A stretch of DNA of 64,000 nucleotides from Amycolatopsis benzoatilytica AK 16/65 (GCF_000383915.1 NZ_KB912942.1:6518412-6582411), one strand, 5' to 3'. Positions 1-9,379 are shown, counted from the first letter of the stretch. A program made the numbers and translations. Notes: a model not told the origin generated them from the sequence alone.

Positions 1-1815
1 GAACAGAGTGCCGGCGTGGTCGTAGAACTCCTGTGCTGCACCGTGATCGCCGCGTTGACGGTGTGCGTTGGCCAAGGCGAGCGCCGTCCAGGCCCGCAGG
101 TGCGGTGCGTCGAGGTCCTCGTGCAGGTGCCAGGCGTTGGCCAGCAGTGTGGCGGCGTCATCGACATGCCCGATCTCGGCGCGGATCAGGCCGAGGTTCA
201 GCAGGCCCAGAGCGGTGCCGTGCCGGCTGCCGACTCTGCGGGCTGCGGCGAGGCCGTCGCTGGCGGCGGCGAGCCACTCGCAGCGCTTTCGGGTCATGTG
301 GTGATAGGGCAGCAGCATGGCGGGCAGCTGCCAGGAAAGGTCGCCTGCCGGGTCGGTGCGGGCCAGCCGCATGATGGCGGCGGCCTCGGCGTCCAGCCAG
401 GCGAGGGCTGCGTCGCAGTCGGCGAAGACGAGCGGGGTGATGTCGGCGGTCGTGACGTCCGTCAGCGCCGCGCCGGTCCAGTGCGGGGCGAGTGCGTCGG
501 TGGCGTGTTCGCCGGTTGCCGCGTACCAGCGGCGGAGCCGGTCGACGGCCTTGGCGATGTGGCCCGGCGGTTCGTCGAGGCTGGCGCGGCGGTGCGCGTA
601 GGCGCGCAGCAGGTCGTTCATCTGCAGTCGCCCGGGTCCGGCGCGCTCGATCAGGTGCGCGCCGCGCAGGGCGTGCAGGGCCGATTCCGCCTGCGGTGCG
701 GGTATTTCGGCGACGGCCGCGGCGGTGTCGACGGTGACGGTTGACAGCGGCACCGCGCCCAGGAGCCGGAACACGCGGGCGGCCTGCGGAGACAAAGACA
801 GGTACGACAGGTCCACGACGTCGTAGATGCTCGCGCACGGGTCGGGCGAGGCGAAGATGGCCAGCCGACTGTCGACCGGCTGCAGGCTGTCGGCGAGTCC
901 GTGCAGGCTCTGGCCGCGGTGCGCAACGTGCTCCGCGGCGATCAGGATCGCCATGGGCAGCCCTCCGGCGCGGCGGACGACGGTTTCGGCCGAGGCGAGG
1001 TCGACGTCGACGCGGGCGCGTCCGATCCTGCGGCGCAGCAGTTCCAGCGCGTCTGCCATGCCCAGCGGCGCAAGCTCAATGCCAAGGCCGCCGTGCTGGG
1101 CCAACAGCGTGCCCTGATGCTCTCGGCTGGTGACCATGGTGACGCTGCCGGGTCCCGGCAGCAGCGGCCTGACCTGGGCGTAGTCGACGGCGTTGTCGAG
1201 CACCACGATCGCCGGCCGCTCGGCCAGAAGCGAGCGGTAGTGCACGATCCGTTCGTCGATCGTCCCGTCCAGCACCCGGTCGGCCGCGCCGAGCGCGCGC
1301 AGGAATCCGTCGAGGACGCGTTCCGGCGGCGCCGGCGTCCCGGGCGCCAGGCCGCGCAGGTCCGCGAAGAGGCACCCGCCGGGGAACCGCGGCTGCGCAC
1401 GGGCCGCCCAGTGCACGGCCAGTTCGGTCTTGCCGATCCAGAAGCTGCCTTCGATCACGACGGTCAGCGCCGTGCCGGCATCCCTTGCGGCGGCGACGGC
1501 GGTGTCGATCTCGGCGAGTTCGGGCGCACGGCCGAGGAAGTCCGGGTTGGTGGGGGGCAGCTGTACCGGGCGCACGACCGGCTCGGCACAGTCCGTCTGC
1601 GCGGCGGCGATCCGGACGAGTTCCCCGTCGGCGGCGAGCTCGTCGTCGATGGCCTGCACGACTTGCGGCAGTAACGTGCGGTGGCCATGCAGGATCTTCG
1701 ACAGGTAGCTGGCGCTGTAGCCGATGCGGTCTGCGACGTCGCCGAGGCGAAGCCCTTGGGCAGTGCGCAGTCGCTCGAAGGCGAAGGCGAAGCTGTTGAG
1801 CGAACGGTCGGTCAT
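1..1815 (-). CDS. HTH (XRE-type) NB-ARC ATPase transcriptional regulator, 3'-truncated by the window edge
   Basis: The minus-strand frame from the ATG at 1815 stays open to base 1, giving at least 605 residues with the C-terminus outside the window. Residues about 8-60 form a lambda-repressor-like helix-turn-helix (LRLGDVADRIGYSASYLSK). An NB-ARC/STAND nucleotide-binding module follows, with a P-loop-like GSFWIGKT near residue 110 and a Walker B-like AIVVLDNAVD near 175. The rest is helical, of the kind seen in TPR sensor arms. By family it is a signal-responsive DNA-binding regulator resembling AfsR-type proteins without the SARP domain. The ligand and targets are unknown. The next genes are also on the minus strand but lie upstream, past a 167-bp gap that may hold its promoter. 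Confidence 0.85.
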   Translation of the reverse strand, partial: MTDRSLNSFAFAFERLRTAQGLRLGDVADRIGYSASYLSKILHGHRTLLPQVVQAIDDELAADGELVRIAAAQTDCAEPVVRPVQLPPTNPDFLGRAPELAEIDTAVAAARDAGTALTVVIEGSFWIGKTELAVHWAARAQPRFPGGCLFADLRGLAPGTPAPPERVLDGFLRALGAADRVLDGTIDERIVHYRSLLAERPAIVVLDNAVDYAQVRPLLPGPGSVTMVTSREHQGTLLAQHGGLGIELAPLGMADALELLRRRIGRARVDVDLASAETVVRRAGGLPMAILIAAEHVAHRGQSLHGLADSLQPVDSRLAIFASPDPCASIYDVVDLSYLSLSPQAARVFRLLGAVPLSTVTVDTAAAVAEIPAPQAESALHALRGAHLIERAGPGRLQMNDLLRAYAHRRASLDEPPGHIAKAVDRLRRWYAATGEHATDALAPHWTGAALTDVTTADITPLVFADCDAALAWLDAEAAAIMRLARTDPAGDLSWQLPAMLLPYHHMTRKRCEWLAAASDGLAAARRVGSRHGTALGLLNLGLIRAEIGHVDDAATLLANAWHLHEDLDAPHLRAWTALALANAHRQRGDHGAAQEFYDHAGTLF

Positions 1816-1982
1816 GTGTTGCCTCCCCAGCAACAAAGGCTCCGGGTGTCGTGGCGACACGGAGCTCCGGGCGGCCCGTGAAATGTCGGCCGCGGTGGCT
1901 CGTTCGAGTGCGGGTGCGGCACCGGGCCTGGTCGAGGCGGTCGCTGGGCGGCCGCCTCGACCGGCCGGCCGGTGTGCGCCGG

Positions 1983-2390
1983 TCAGGAGAGTTTTTCGAA
2001 GTCCTGCCAGAACAACGGCTGAGACCACGCCGCCAAGGTTCCGTGACGATGGACCAGCACGTCGCCGGCGAACAGCACCCGGCGAGGACCGTCGGGACGG
2101 GTTTGCAGGGACAGCACCGGCTCCTCCGCCGACGTGCCCAGCACGTCGAGCCGGATGTCCGGCGGCAAGTCCCCGCGCGAGATCATGCCTTCGGCCCAGG
2201 ACACCAGAGCCGCCGCACGGTCCCGGTCGTGCAGGACGCTCGCCCGGATCAGCTGCGGCCGCGTCTGGAAGATCTCCATCACCGGCTCCCGCCCGCCGCG
2301 CCGGGAGCCCCCTGCGCTGCCGCTCCCGGCGAACCCGAAAGGCTGGCTCTGGCGCGTCCGCTGGCGTGGATCGGCCTGCGGGCGGTTCAT
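1983..2390 (-). CDS. Hypothetical protein (135 aa), translationally coupled to the cupin gene
   Basis: The ATG at 2390 overlaps the TGA of the upstream cupin gene (ATGA, 2387-2390), which decides the start and implies coupled translation. An internal methionine at residue 38 (MEIFQTRPQ) is an alternative start, because the first 35 residues are low-complexity and Gly/Arg/Gln-rich. The body (about residues 38-135) looks like a compact alpha/beta domain with no transmembrane segment or signal peptide. I do not recognise the family. As partner of a two-domain cupin protein it may act on the same substrate or modulate that protein, but this rests on context only. Confidence 0.65.
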   Translation of the reverse strand: MNRPQADPRQRTRQSQPFGFAGSGSAGGSRRGGREPVMEIFQTRPQLIRASVLHDRDRAAALVSWAEGMISRGDLPPDIRLDVLGTSAEEPVLSLQTRPDGPRRVLFAGDVLVHRHGTLAAWSQPLFWQDFEKLS

Positions 2391-3367
2391 GCGGACAGGT
2401 CCGTCCACAGCAGACCCGTCGGAGGCGGCGGTTCTTCGTCGGCCCGTGCCTGGAATGCCTTGTACGCACGCCGGTCGAGATCGGGCATGTAGAACATGTC
2501 CCGGTCGAATCCCGCGTCGGTCGAGAACATCACGGCCGCCGAGGCGACCGACCCGAGGTTGGCGAGCGCGTAAGGGGTTCCCTCGCGGATCCACGCCGCG
2601 TGTCCCCGGCTCAAGGTCCGGACCGTGAAGCCGGTGCCCGGACTCGTGTACGCCAATCCGACCTTGCCGCCGAGCACCATGAGAATCCGTTGACTGGCCT
2701 CGTGACGGCGCACCGGCTGCACGCCGGTGCACGTCCGCTCCGCAATCTCGGCATCGGCACACGGCCCGAACACGGGGCTCAGCCGCACACGGCCTGCCGA
2801 CAGGCCCTCGACCGGAGCCACGCCGTTGTGCACGACCGGCACGACACCGCCGAGCAGGTCACGGTCCCGGTTGACGGGGACCCGCACGGGCCGGCTGCCC
2901 GCGCAGGCCGCGAACTCCCGCCGTGTCGAGGCCGGCGCACGGTCGAGTTCGTGCTGCAGGCCCGGCATCGGGACCACGTCGTCGTTGAAACGGGTTCCCT
3001 GCCGGATCAGGCGTGCTTCGACCGCAAGCAGATTCCTCTCGGACTGATTGCTCGCACCGTGGGCGACGCCGGCCGGGATGTAGACCATGGAGCGGGAGTC
3101 GTGGGCGAGCGGACGCATCCTCGGGCCGTGGTGGGTGGTGCCGCGGCCCTCGACGATGTAGATGATGGCCGGTGTCCGTGCGTGCTGGTGGGCGCGTGAG
3201 CGGTGCCCGCTGCCCATCGTGACGGTGGCGAGGCCGATCTTCGCCTCGGGTGCCGATTCGCCGTCGATGAGCGCGGCAAGAGGCTGGCCTTGAAGGCCGC
3301 GAACGACCTCGCGGTCGAACATGCTCGCCACCACGACGGGGTCGAAAGTCGTTGCGTTTCCGTGCAC
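2387..3367 (-). CDS. Two-domain cupin protein
   Basis: The 326-residue frame starts at the GTG at 3367, preceded by a purine-rich GAGAGGG about 7 bases upstream. The frame extends further upstream, but that part is arginine-rich and looks non-coding. Cupin 1 spans about residues 45-120, with metal-ligand-type histidines at 60 and 62 (HQH), the strand IIYIVEGRG, and PAGVAHG near 98-104. Cupin 2 (about 195-285) has the fold pattern ILMVLGGKVGLAY and WIREGTPYAL but lacks the usual histidine set, so it may be structural. Bicupins are typically metal-dependent dioxygenases, isomerases or small-molecule sensors, and the substrate cannot be inferred. It overlaps the downstream 135-aa gene by 4 bases. 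Confidence 0.8.
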   Translation of the reverse strand: MHGNATTFDPVVVASMFDREVVRGLQGQPLAALIDGESAPEAKIGLATVTMGSGHRSRAHQHARTPAIIYIVEGRGTTHHGPRMRPLAHDSRSMVYIPAGVAHGASNQSERNLLAVEARLIRQGTRFNDDVVPMPGLQHELDRAPASTRREFAACAGSRPVRVPVNRDRDLLGGVVPVVHNGVAPVEGLSAGRVRLSPVFGPCADAEIAERTCTGVQPVRRHEASQRILMVLGGKVGLAYTSPGTGFTVRTLSRGHAAWIREGTPYALANLGSVASAAVMFSTDAGFDRDMFYMPDLDRRAYKAFQARADEEPPPPTGLLWTDLSA

Positions 3368-3825
3368 AGTTCCGCCCTCTCGAAATCGTGATCGCCGGCG
3401 TCCGGCGATCCGCTTCGTCCCCTCCGGCCCGCGGCGCGGTCCGCGTTTGTCCCCTCGCGATCGCCGCGCCTCGCGCGGCCCTCCGGTGCGCGGTGCGCCT
3501 CGGCCCGCCGAGCACGGCGACGATCGCGAGCCCGCGAAGCCGGTGCTACAGCACCGTGCCGACGCGGATCGTGCCGAGCCGGTCGGACCGCTGACCGGAC
3601 GCTTTGCAGTCGTGCCGGTCTCAGCGATCACCCGTTCGGCATACATCGACTGTGACCGAGCATGATCATCACGACAATGGGCAACCCCCGTCGACACCCG
3701 TCAACCCCCCTCGCGACCCTGCTCAGCTGCGCACGAGCAGGGTCAGCAGAACGCTGAGGGATTGCTGTTGAACCGCCCGCGTGCAACCGAGGTGAACGGC
3801 GGGGCGGTTCTGGTGGTGCGGTCGG
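3368..3825. other. Intergenic region without a supported gene
   Basis: These 458 bases separate the cupin operon from the PadR-like gene. No reading frame has convincing protein character; the open frames are arginine/alanine-rich shadows of high GC content. The stretch holds a perfect hairpin at 3715-3744 (listed separately). The cupin promoter should lie near its left end, but I cannot point to convincing -10/-35 hexamers. Confidence 0.5.
3715..3744 (-). terminator. Perfect 10-bp stem-loop, probable terminator after the PadR-like gene
   Basis: GACCCTGCTC at 3715-3724 and GAGCAGGGTC at 3735-3744 are exact reverse complements separated by 10 bases. The hairpin lies about 80 bases past the PadR-like stop codon. 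No U-tract follows, as in the I-shaped terminators common in actinomycetes. Confidence 0.55.
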
Positions 3826-4068
3826 TTACGCGTCAGCGAGTGCGTCGCGGCCGTGCTCGGTGAGCATGTAGACGTGCGGCCGGTTCGGGTCGGTCTTGGG
3901 CCATTCGTCGTCGATCCATCCGCGCTGCCACATCTTCTCCAGCAGCGGGTACAGGCGTGCGTTGTGCATGCCGCCGGCATCGCGCAGGTCCCCAGCAGAG
4001 AAGCGCGCGCGTGGCCCCCCGCTGAGAAACACGGCCGCCAGCCTGTCCATCTCCCGGGCTGTCCGCAT
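3826..4068 (-). CDS. PadR-like winged-helix regulator (short)
   Basis: The 80-residue product shows the PadR/MarR winged-helix pattern: a GDLRDAGGMHNARLYPLLEKMWQRGWI helix pair (residues about 24-50) followed by the wing HVYMLTEHGRDALA. The ATG at 4068 is preceded by AGGGG about 9 bases upstream; a TTG two codons earlier is too close to that site. PadR proteins usually have an extra C-terminal dimerisation helix, which is absent here. It lies 156 bp downstream of the FAD oxidoreductase gene on the same strand and may control it. Confidence 0.72.
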   Translation of the reverse strand: MRTAREMDRLAAVFLSGGPRARFSAGDLRDAGGMHNARLYPLLEKMWQRGWIDDEWPKTDPNRPHVYMLTEHGRDALADA

Positions 4069-4224
4069 GACCAAGCGCCCCTACCGACGCGAAGAAGGTC
4101 TCGGTGTCGATTCGCTGGCAGATCGCGAAAACGGAGCAGGCCAGCTCGAGGTGAACGGCAACCCGCTTGCGAGGACGACCGGCTCCGGGAGAAGCGTCCG
4201 GCCGCGGGATTTGCTCGACAGCGA

Positions 4225-5667
4225 TCAGGCCGAAGGCACTCCGCAGGCGACGCGCGGGATCCCGAATCCCGGCGTCATGATGCCCGCGGGATCGAATGTC
4301 CGGATGGCCGCGACGACCTCCGGCCAGCTGTCGCCGTAGTGGGATTCCCAGCGGTGCCCGTGGGTGCCGATGGGGTAGACGGTTCCGCCCGCCGCTTCCA
4401 TGGCGTCGAGCCAGGAGGCGTTGCGGCGGAGGGTGCGGGCGACGTAGTCCTCGCCTGCGCCGATCGGCGCGGCGCGCAGGATGTCGACCAGCAGCGTCTG
4501 GTCTCCCGGCGGAAGCGCGAGACCCGGCGTCCGGTGGTGGGGCAGCCGCAGCCGCGGCCGGGCGAATGCGGCCGTGTCGTGGGGAAAGACGAGGGTGAAG
4601 GACATGCCTTCGGGATGCCAGTCGTCCGAGGTCATCTCGTCCAGGCGATCGGCGACGAGTTCCTCGGCCGACGGTCCGCGGACGAAGGCATCCGACCAGA
4701 TTTTGATCGTGTCTGCCCACCTGTGGTCCGCGATCCACCGGTCGATCACCGAGGTGAAGTGGGTGAGGTGGTCCAGCCACGGGACGCTGGGGCGCCCGGC
4801 AAGCGTTTGCCGCGGCGCAGGCCCGTCGACCGTGGCGACGATGCGGTCGACGCGCGCGGAGCGGTCCGCGCCGCCGGAGTGTTCGTAGGCGGCGAGGTAG
4901 AGGTCCAGCGTCATCGGTTCCCAGCCCTGCGGCGGCATGACCATCGCGAACACCTCGTCGAACTCGCCCGAGGCGGCGGCGGAGCGCAGTACGCCCAGAC
5001 CGGTTCGCAGGTCGGTGAACCGCCGGACATCGCGCCACACCCAGGGGTGCGCCGGTTCCACGGCGAGCCGGGCTTTCGTGATCACGCCCACCTGCCCCAG
5101 CCCGGCCAACGCCGACTCGAACAGCTGCGCCCGTTCCTCGCTCGAGCACCAGACCAAGTCTCCCGCCCCGGTGGCGACCTGCAGCGCGAGTACCGAGTCG
5201 ACCTGCGCGCCGGCCCGCGGAGCGTTGCTGATCCCGCCGACGCTCAGCGTCCCGCCGACGGTCAACCCCAAATAGCCCGGGTGCCCTCCGCTGAACCTGA
5301 GGCCCTGGGCGTGCAGGATCGCAACGAGCTCCGACCACAGGATGCCTGCCTCGACCTCGACCCACTGTCCGCCCGGGTCGCAGCGCAGGACCCGCTTCAG
5401 CCTGGTCATGTCGACCGCGACGCCGCCCTCGGCGAACCGCTGGCCGAATACCGTGTGCGCCGCACCCTGCGCCGCGACGGTAATCCCCTGCCCGGCGCAC
5501 CGGGCGATCACCCGCTGGATGTCGCCGGCGCTGCCCGGACGCAACACCGCCGACGGACGACCCGTGCGCATCCCGCCCAGGTCCGCGCCCGCCGCGCCGA
5601 GGACACCGGCGTCGGTCACCAAGGCGCCGTCCAAGCCCGGAACGAACAGCGGGCACGGAGCTGACAT
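4225..5667 (-). CDS. FAD-linked oxidoreductase, cytokinin-dehydrogenase-like (PCMH/VAO family)
   Basis: The protein has 480 residues. The ATG at 5667 follows a good CTGGAGACGTG ribosome-binding site. The N-terminal half is a PCMH-type FAD-binding domain: SAVLRPGSAGDIQRVIARC (about 39-57), AQGAAHTVFGQ with His71 where plant cytokinin dehydrogenases carry the covalent 8-alpha-histidyl flavin, and YLGLTVGGTLSVGGIS (about 132-147), which matches the cytokinin dehydrogenase pyrophosphate-binding loop closely. The C-terminal half ends in a substrate domain with WESHYGDSWPEV. The family oxidatively cleaves the N6 side chain of cytokinins; a bacterial homologue could act on isopentenyladenine-type or other amine substrates. 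No signal peptide is visible, so it is probably cytoplasmic. It is divergent from the LAL-like regulator gene. Confidence 0.85.
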   Translation of the reverse strand: MSAPCPLFVPGLDGALVTDAGVLGAAGADLGGMRTGRPSAVLRPGSAGDIQRVIARCAGQGITVAAQGAAHTVFGQRFAEGGVAVDMTRLKRVLRCDPGGQWVEVEAGILWSELVAILHAQGLRFSGGHPGYLGLTVGGTLSVGGISNAPRAGAQVDSVLALQVATGAGDLVWCSSEERAQLFESALAGLGQVGVITKARLAVEPAHPWVWRDVRRFTDLRTGLGVLRSAAASGEFDEVFAMVMPPQGWEPMTLDLYLAAYEHSGGADRSARVDRIVATVDGPAPRQTLAGRPSVPWLDHLTHFTSVIDRWIADHRWADTIKIWSDAFVRGPSAEELVADRLDEMTSDDWHPEGMSFTLVFPHDTAAFARPRLRLPHHRTPGLALPPGDQTLLVDILRAAPIGAGEDYVARTLRRNASWLDAMEAAGGTVYPIGTHGHRWESHYGDSWPEVVAAIRTFDPAGIMTPGFGIPRVACGVPSA

Positions 5668-6047
5668 CACGTCTCCAGTAATCGCGGCCGGCCGAAACCT
5701 CGTGTGCACTCTGCCCCGCCGCCTCGGCAGCGTGAAGGCGCAATCCCCCGCAGGTCCGAGCGCACCCCCGACAACACCCCCCTCACCGGCCGCCGCAGCG
5801 CCGCGACCCCCATCGCCACCCCCCTCGACTGCGGACCGTGCCGGCGCGTTCCGTGGCGGCGGACCGCACCCGTGCGGTATCGACATGCCGGGGAGGTCGC
5901 AACGGGTTCACCACATCCAGGCAATTCTTGTGACTAACTGTCACCAGCCGTGATCAATTGCCCTAGCATGGCCAGGCACGTCGCCGCCCGTGCTCGCGAG
6001 AAACGGACGGCTGCAGCAATTCCAGCGGAGGGGAGGCCGCCAGGACC
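5668..6047. other. Divergent intergenic region between oxidoreductase and LAL regulator
   Basis: These 380 bases separate divergent starts at 5667 and 6048. The left two thirds are proline/arginine-rich shadow frames with no gene character. The right third is less GC-rich and contains the inverted repeat at 5930-5944 and a possible -10 hexamer (tagcat, 5964-5969) for the plus-strand gene. Confidence 0.5.
5930..5944. promoter_or_regulatory. Inverted repeat GTGAC-N5-GTCAC in a divergent promoter region
   Basis: Bases 5930-5944 read GTGACTAACTGTCAC, a perfect dyad with a 5-base centre. It lies about 20 bases upstream of a plausible -10 element and in the gap shared by the divergent oxidoreductase and LAL regulator genes. 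It could bind the LAL protein, the PadR-like protein or another repressor. No function is shown by sequence alone. Confidence 0.4.
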
Positions 6048-8498
6048 ATGGCACAGCGGAACAAACGGCACCAGCCGATCGCAGGGCTGACCAGCCTCGT
6101 CGGCCGCGAGGCGGCACTGGACGAGCTGCGACGCCTGCTCGACCGCGACGGAGTCCGGCTGGTCACCCTCCACGGCGACGGCGGCGTCGGGAAGACACGC
6201 CTCGCGTCCGAGCTGTGCCGGACCATCGCCGGCCCGGACGGCCCCTGCCCGGGCGCGGGTTACGACGCGGCCGTCTTCGTGACGCTGCGAGGGCTGGTGG
6301 ACGCCGACGACACCGCGTCCGAGGAACGCCCCGACGACGACCAGCTGCGTCTCGAGCAGAGCATCTGCCAGGAAGTCGCCGCAGCGCTCGAATTGGACCT
6401 GCACCGGGCGTCGAACCAGTCGGTCGACGAGTTCCTCCAGGTCGTCGCCGACCACCTGAACGACGCCGGCCCGGGACGGTTCCTGCTCGTCCTCGACGAC
6501 TGCGAGCTCCTCCGCAACGAGGTGGCCGAGATCGTCGAGTTCCTGCTCGAACAGGTGCACACCCTGCAGGTCGTGACGACCAGCCGCAAGTCGCTGCCCG
6601 TGCACGGCGAACACCTCGTGCAGGTCAGGCCGCTTCAGATCCCCGCGCAAGGCGCGACCCGCGCCGCCGCAGCCGACACCGACGCGGTGCGCCTGTTCTG
6701 CGACCGCGCGGCGGCCGCGGGCAGCCCGGTCGGCGACTGGTCGGACTGGCCCTCGGTCGTGCGGCTGGTCCGCATGTCCGACGGCGTCCCGCTGGTTCTC
6801 GAACTGCTCGCCGCCCGGCTGCGCGGCGGAATGCGCAGCCCGACCGCCGTGCTGCACGCGTTGCAGGACGACGGCACGCTCGCGCTGAGCTACACCGACG
6901 GGCGACGCGCCCTGCCCCGCCAGATACCGCCCCATCACGCCATGCTCGCCGCCACCGTGGGCGTGTCCTGGAACGACTGCAACCCGCCCCAACAGCAGCT
7001 GTGGCGGCGCCTGAGCATCTTCTCCGGCGGCTTCACCCTCGACGCCGCCTGCTCGGTGTGCGCCGAGGACCCCGACGACCCGAGGTCCCGCAACGAGGTC
7101 GCCGAAGTCCTCGAAGAACTGGCCCTCGGCTCGATCGTCACACCGGTCGACGACGGCCGCTACACCCTGCGCCACTCCTGGATCCGCGAATACGGCGAAC
7201 GACGCCTCGCCGACAGCGACGACGAACCCGTTCTGCGCGAACGCCACTGCGCCTGGATCGCCAAACTCGTCCAGAACGCCGCTGAACACTGGTTCGGCCC
7301 AGGCGAACTCGGCTGCCTGGAACAGATCCACCAGCTGATGCCCAACATCGGAGAAGCGGTCCGGTGGTGCTGCGACACCGGCCAGATCCAGCGCGGCTAC
7401 CACCTGCTCAACAGCGCAGCGTCCGTGCGCGCCCACTACTTCTACGCCAGCGAAAACCGCATCGCCGGCCTGTACAACCACATCCTCGTCGCCGACACCG
7501 CAGCCCCGACCCTCGACCGGATCATCGCCCTGTCGCAACTGGGGTTCACCTCTGTCGTGACCGGCGACAAGGACTCCGCGCTCGCGCACCTGCACAACAT
7601 CGACGAGCTGACACCACTCGTCGCCGGTGCCGCCGACTCCCCCGAGGTCGCCCTGTTCCGCGGCACCTACGTCGTGCTCGCCGACCTCGACCCCGCAGGC
7701 CTGGACATGCTCACCCGCGCAGCCGACGAATTCCACAGGGCCGGCAAGGAAGGCGCCCGAGCCATGGCATTCCTGCTCCGGGCGCTCGGAGCAGGACTCC
7801 TTCCCGGACTGGACGACCTCGCCCAGGCATACGTCACGGAAGCCATCGAGCACGCCCAGGCCCATAAATCGCCATGGGCGCAGATGTGGACGCAATGGCT
7901 CCTCGCCCTGCCGGGCCTGCCCTCCCCGGCCGACATCCTCGCCGGCCTCCTGGAGCAAGTCCTCGGCGTCGGCGACGCCTGGCTGTCCGCCTGGTGCGTC
8001 TACCTGCAGGGCATCGTCAAAGCACGACTGGGCGACTACGTCACCGCCGCCACGCTGATCGCTGCCGCGTTCAGCGTGCAGCAACGCCACGGCGTCACCT
8101 TCAGCGGCCTCGTGCTCCTGAAAGAGCGCCAGGACGAAGCCATCGACAACATCAAGGCGAACATCGGAGCGACTGCATTCGACCGGCTCTACAAGGAGGG
8201 CCGCCGACTCTCGACGTCGGACATCTACAAGCTGGCCATGGGCCCCGACGGGTCGACCGAAGTCCTTACACCGCAACATCTCCGAATGATCAGCCTCGTC
8301 GCCGCCAACAAGACGAACCGAGAGATCGCAACCGAACTCAACACCACCGAGACCGCAGTGTCACAAGCGCTGACCCGAGCCCGCAAAAAGATCGGCCTCC
8401 CCGGACGAGGACGCAACGACCGCCCCGGCCTCGCCAAGTGGTTCACCGCCAACTACCCCGACGGCGTACCTGGACACACCCAACCCTATCGCGGATAA
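6048..8498 (+). CDS. LAL-like STAND ATPase regulator with C-terminal LuxR-type HTH
   Basis: The protein has 816 residues; the ATG at 6048 lies downstream of a purine-rich GGAGGGGAGG stretch. Residues about 20-330 are an NB-ARC-type ATPase with P-loop GDGGVGKT (43-50), Walker B-like LLVLDDCEL (about 146-154) and VVTTSRKSLP (sensor). The middle is helical and TPR-like. The C-terminus (about 735-785) carries a LuxR/sigma4-type helix-turn-helix, with NKTNREIATELNTTETAVSQ as the recognition unit. It is expected to be a cytoplasmic activator switched by nucleotide and an unknown ligand. It has the same general class as the partial regulator at the window start, but with HTH at the opposite end. The adjacent oxidoreductase gene is divergent and a plausible target. 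Confidence 0.85.
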   Translation: MAQRNKRHQPIAGLTSLVGREAALDELRRLLDRDGVRLVTLHGDGGVGKTRLASELCRTIAGPDGPCPGAGYDAAVFVTLRGLVDADDTASEERPDDDQLRLEQSICQEVAAALELDLHRASNQSVDEFLQVVADHLNDAGPGRFLLVLDDCELLRNEVAEIVEFLLEQVHTLQVVTTSRKSLPVHGEHLVQVRPLQIPAQGATRAAAADTDAVRLFCDRAAAAGSPVGDWSDWPSVVRLVRMSDGVPLVLELLAARLRGGMRSPTAVLHALQDDGTLALSYTDGRRALPRQIPPHHAMLAATVGVSWNDCNPPQQQLWRRLSIFSGGFTLDAACSVCAEDPDDPRSRNEVAEVLEELALGSIVTPVDDGRYTLRHSWIREYGERRLADSDDEPVLRERHCAWIAKLVQNAAEHWFGPGELGCLEQIHQLMPNIGEAVRWCCDTGQIQRGYHLLNSAASVRAHYFYASENRIAGLYNHILVADTAAPTLDRIIALSQLGFTSVVTGDKDSALAHLHNIDELTPLVAGAADSPEVALFRGTYVVLADLDPAGLDMLTRAADEFHRAGKEGARAMAFLLRALGAGLLPGLDDLAQAYVTEAIEHAQAHKSPWAQMWTQWLLALPGLPSPADILAGLLEQVLGVGDAWLSAWCVYLQGIVKARLGDYVTAATLIAAAFSVQQRHGVTFSGLVLLKERQDEAIDNIKANIGATAFDRLYKEGRRLSTSDIYKLAMGPDGSTEVLTPQHLRMISLVAANKTNREIATELNTTETAVSQALTRARKKIGLPGRGRNDRPGLAKWFTANYPDGVPGHTQPYRG

Positions 8499-8530
8499 AC
8501 GACGCGGGTCACTGAAGACCAGGCCACCGT

Positions 8531-8806
8531 TTACGCATCCTGCAGGGCAAGCACATATGGCCGGACCCGGTTGCACCCGGACGATCCGACATCCCGCCAC
8601 CCCGGCGAATCGATGCGGACCGCCCTTGCCCGCTCGACACGCCGCACGATCGCATACGCGCGATGCTCAGGCTCAGGATTCGCAGGCCCATGCGCGCACC
8701 GACGATCCCACCAATCCCACAGGTGATACAGCGCAACAGTCATCAGCGGAACAAGACAGAAACTGCCCGCCACGATCATGGGCATCACGTCCAGTGAACG
8801 AAACAT
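8531..8806 (-). CDS. Small membrane protein (91 aa)
   Basis: The ATG at 8806 sits behind GGGGAGTGAGAGC, which favours it over an upstream start eight codons earlier. Residues about 5-27 (VMPMIVAGSFCLVPLMTVAL) form one hydrophobic membrane span, followed by an aromatic YHLWDWWDRR and a basic cytoplasmic tail. I do not recognise the family. It converges with the LAL regulator 32 bases away. Base composition upstream is clearly less GC-rich than the surroundings. Confidence 0.55.
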   Translation of the reverse strand: MFRSLDVMPMIVAGSFCLVPLMTVALYHLWDWWDRRCAHGPANPEPEHRAYAIVRRVERARAVRIDSPGWRDVGSSGCNRVRPYVLALQDA

Positions 8807-9379
8807 GCTCTCACTCCCCGAAAAAACCATACCTCGATAACGGCGCCAGAATTTCAGCCTCTGACACCCCTTTCAGCAAAAGCAATAATTCAACTGACAG
8901 AAATCAGATTAAATCCGCCCACGCGCCCCAACCAAGCCATTACAACGAGGCTCTTTCTGAGCATCCTGTTTTCCACCCGGAATGAGCCGCGCGCAACGCG
9001 ACCGTCGTTGCTCAACGCGTGCCGACAGCGAGACGGCGCAACAGCCACACGTCCCCCCGCACGGCAGTCCGCGCCCAAGATCAGAGACACCCCGCTAGCG
9101 ACCCAACACGGTGAACACCCGGCCGTCTTCACCAGAGGTGCCCTGATCGGCCCCTGGACGCCACTCTCCCCAATGACGCCCCAGCCCTGCCGAACACCAC
9201 CAGGGTGCACCGATAGAAGCAACCACACCGACTGCCCTCGCGACCGGCCTCGTGGGCGACCCGACACGGCCGCGCCTGCCCCTGCAGGCCGCACGACCGC
9301 CGGCGACCGGCCCCTACCGGGTCGCGCCGGACGGCCTTCGCTAAACTCACAATCGTGGGTCAGCTTCTGGGTGACCCAC
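8807..9379. other. Intergenic region upstream of tRNA-Lys, no supported gene
   Basis: These 573 bases begin with an unusually AT-rich stretch (about 8820-8960) and then return to high GC. No frame on either strand looks like a conserved protein. The tRNA promoter should lie in the last 60 bases, but I see no clear hexamers. Confidence 0.5.

Noticed and set aside
1..1815. SARP-type antibiotic regulator (AfsR)
   Set aside because: The N-terminus is a lambda-repressor-type HTH and lacks the OmpR-like and BTAD domains. Only the NB-ARC part is shared with AfsR.
3833..5743. 636-codon minus-strand open frame
   Set aside because: Arginine-rich shadow of the FAD oxidoreductase in another frame; no domain pattern.
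8890..9294. 134-codon minus-strand frame upstream of tRNA-Lys
   Set aside because: Composition is irregular, no ribosome-binding site, and no recognisable motif; treated as intergenic.
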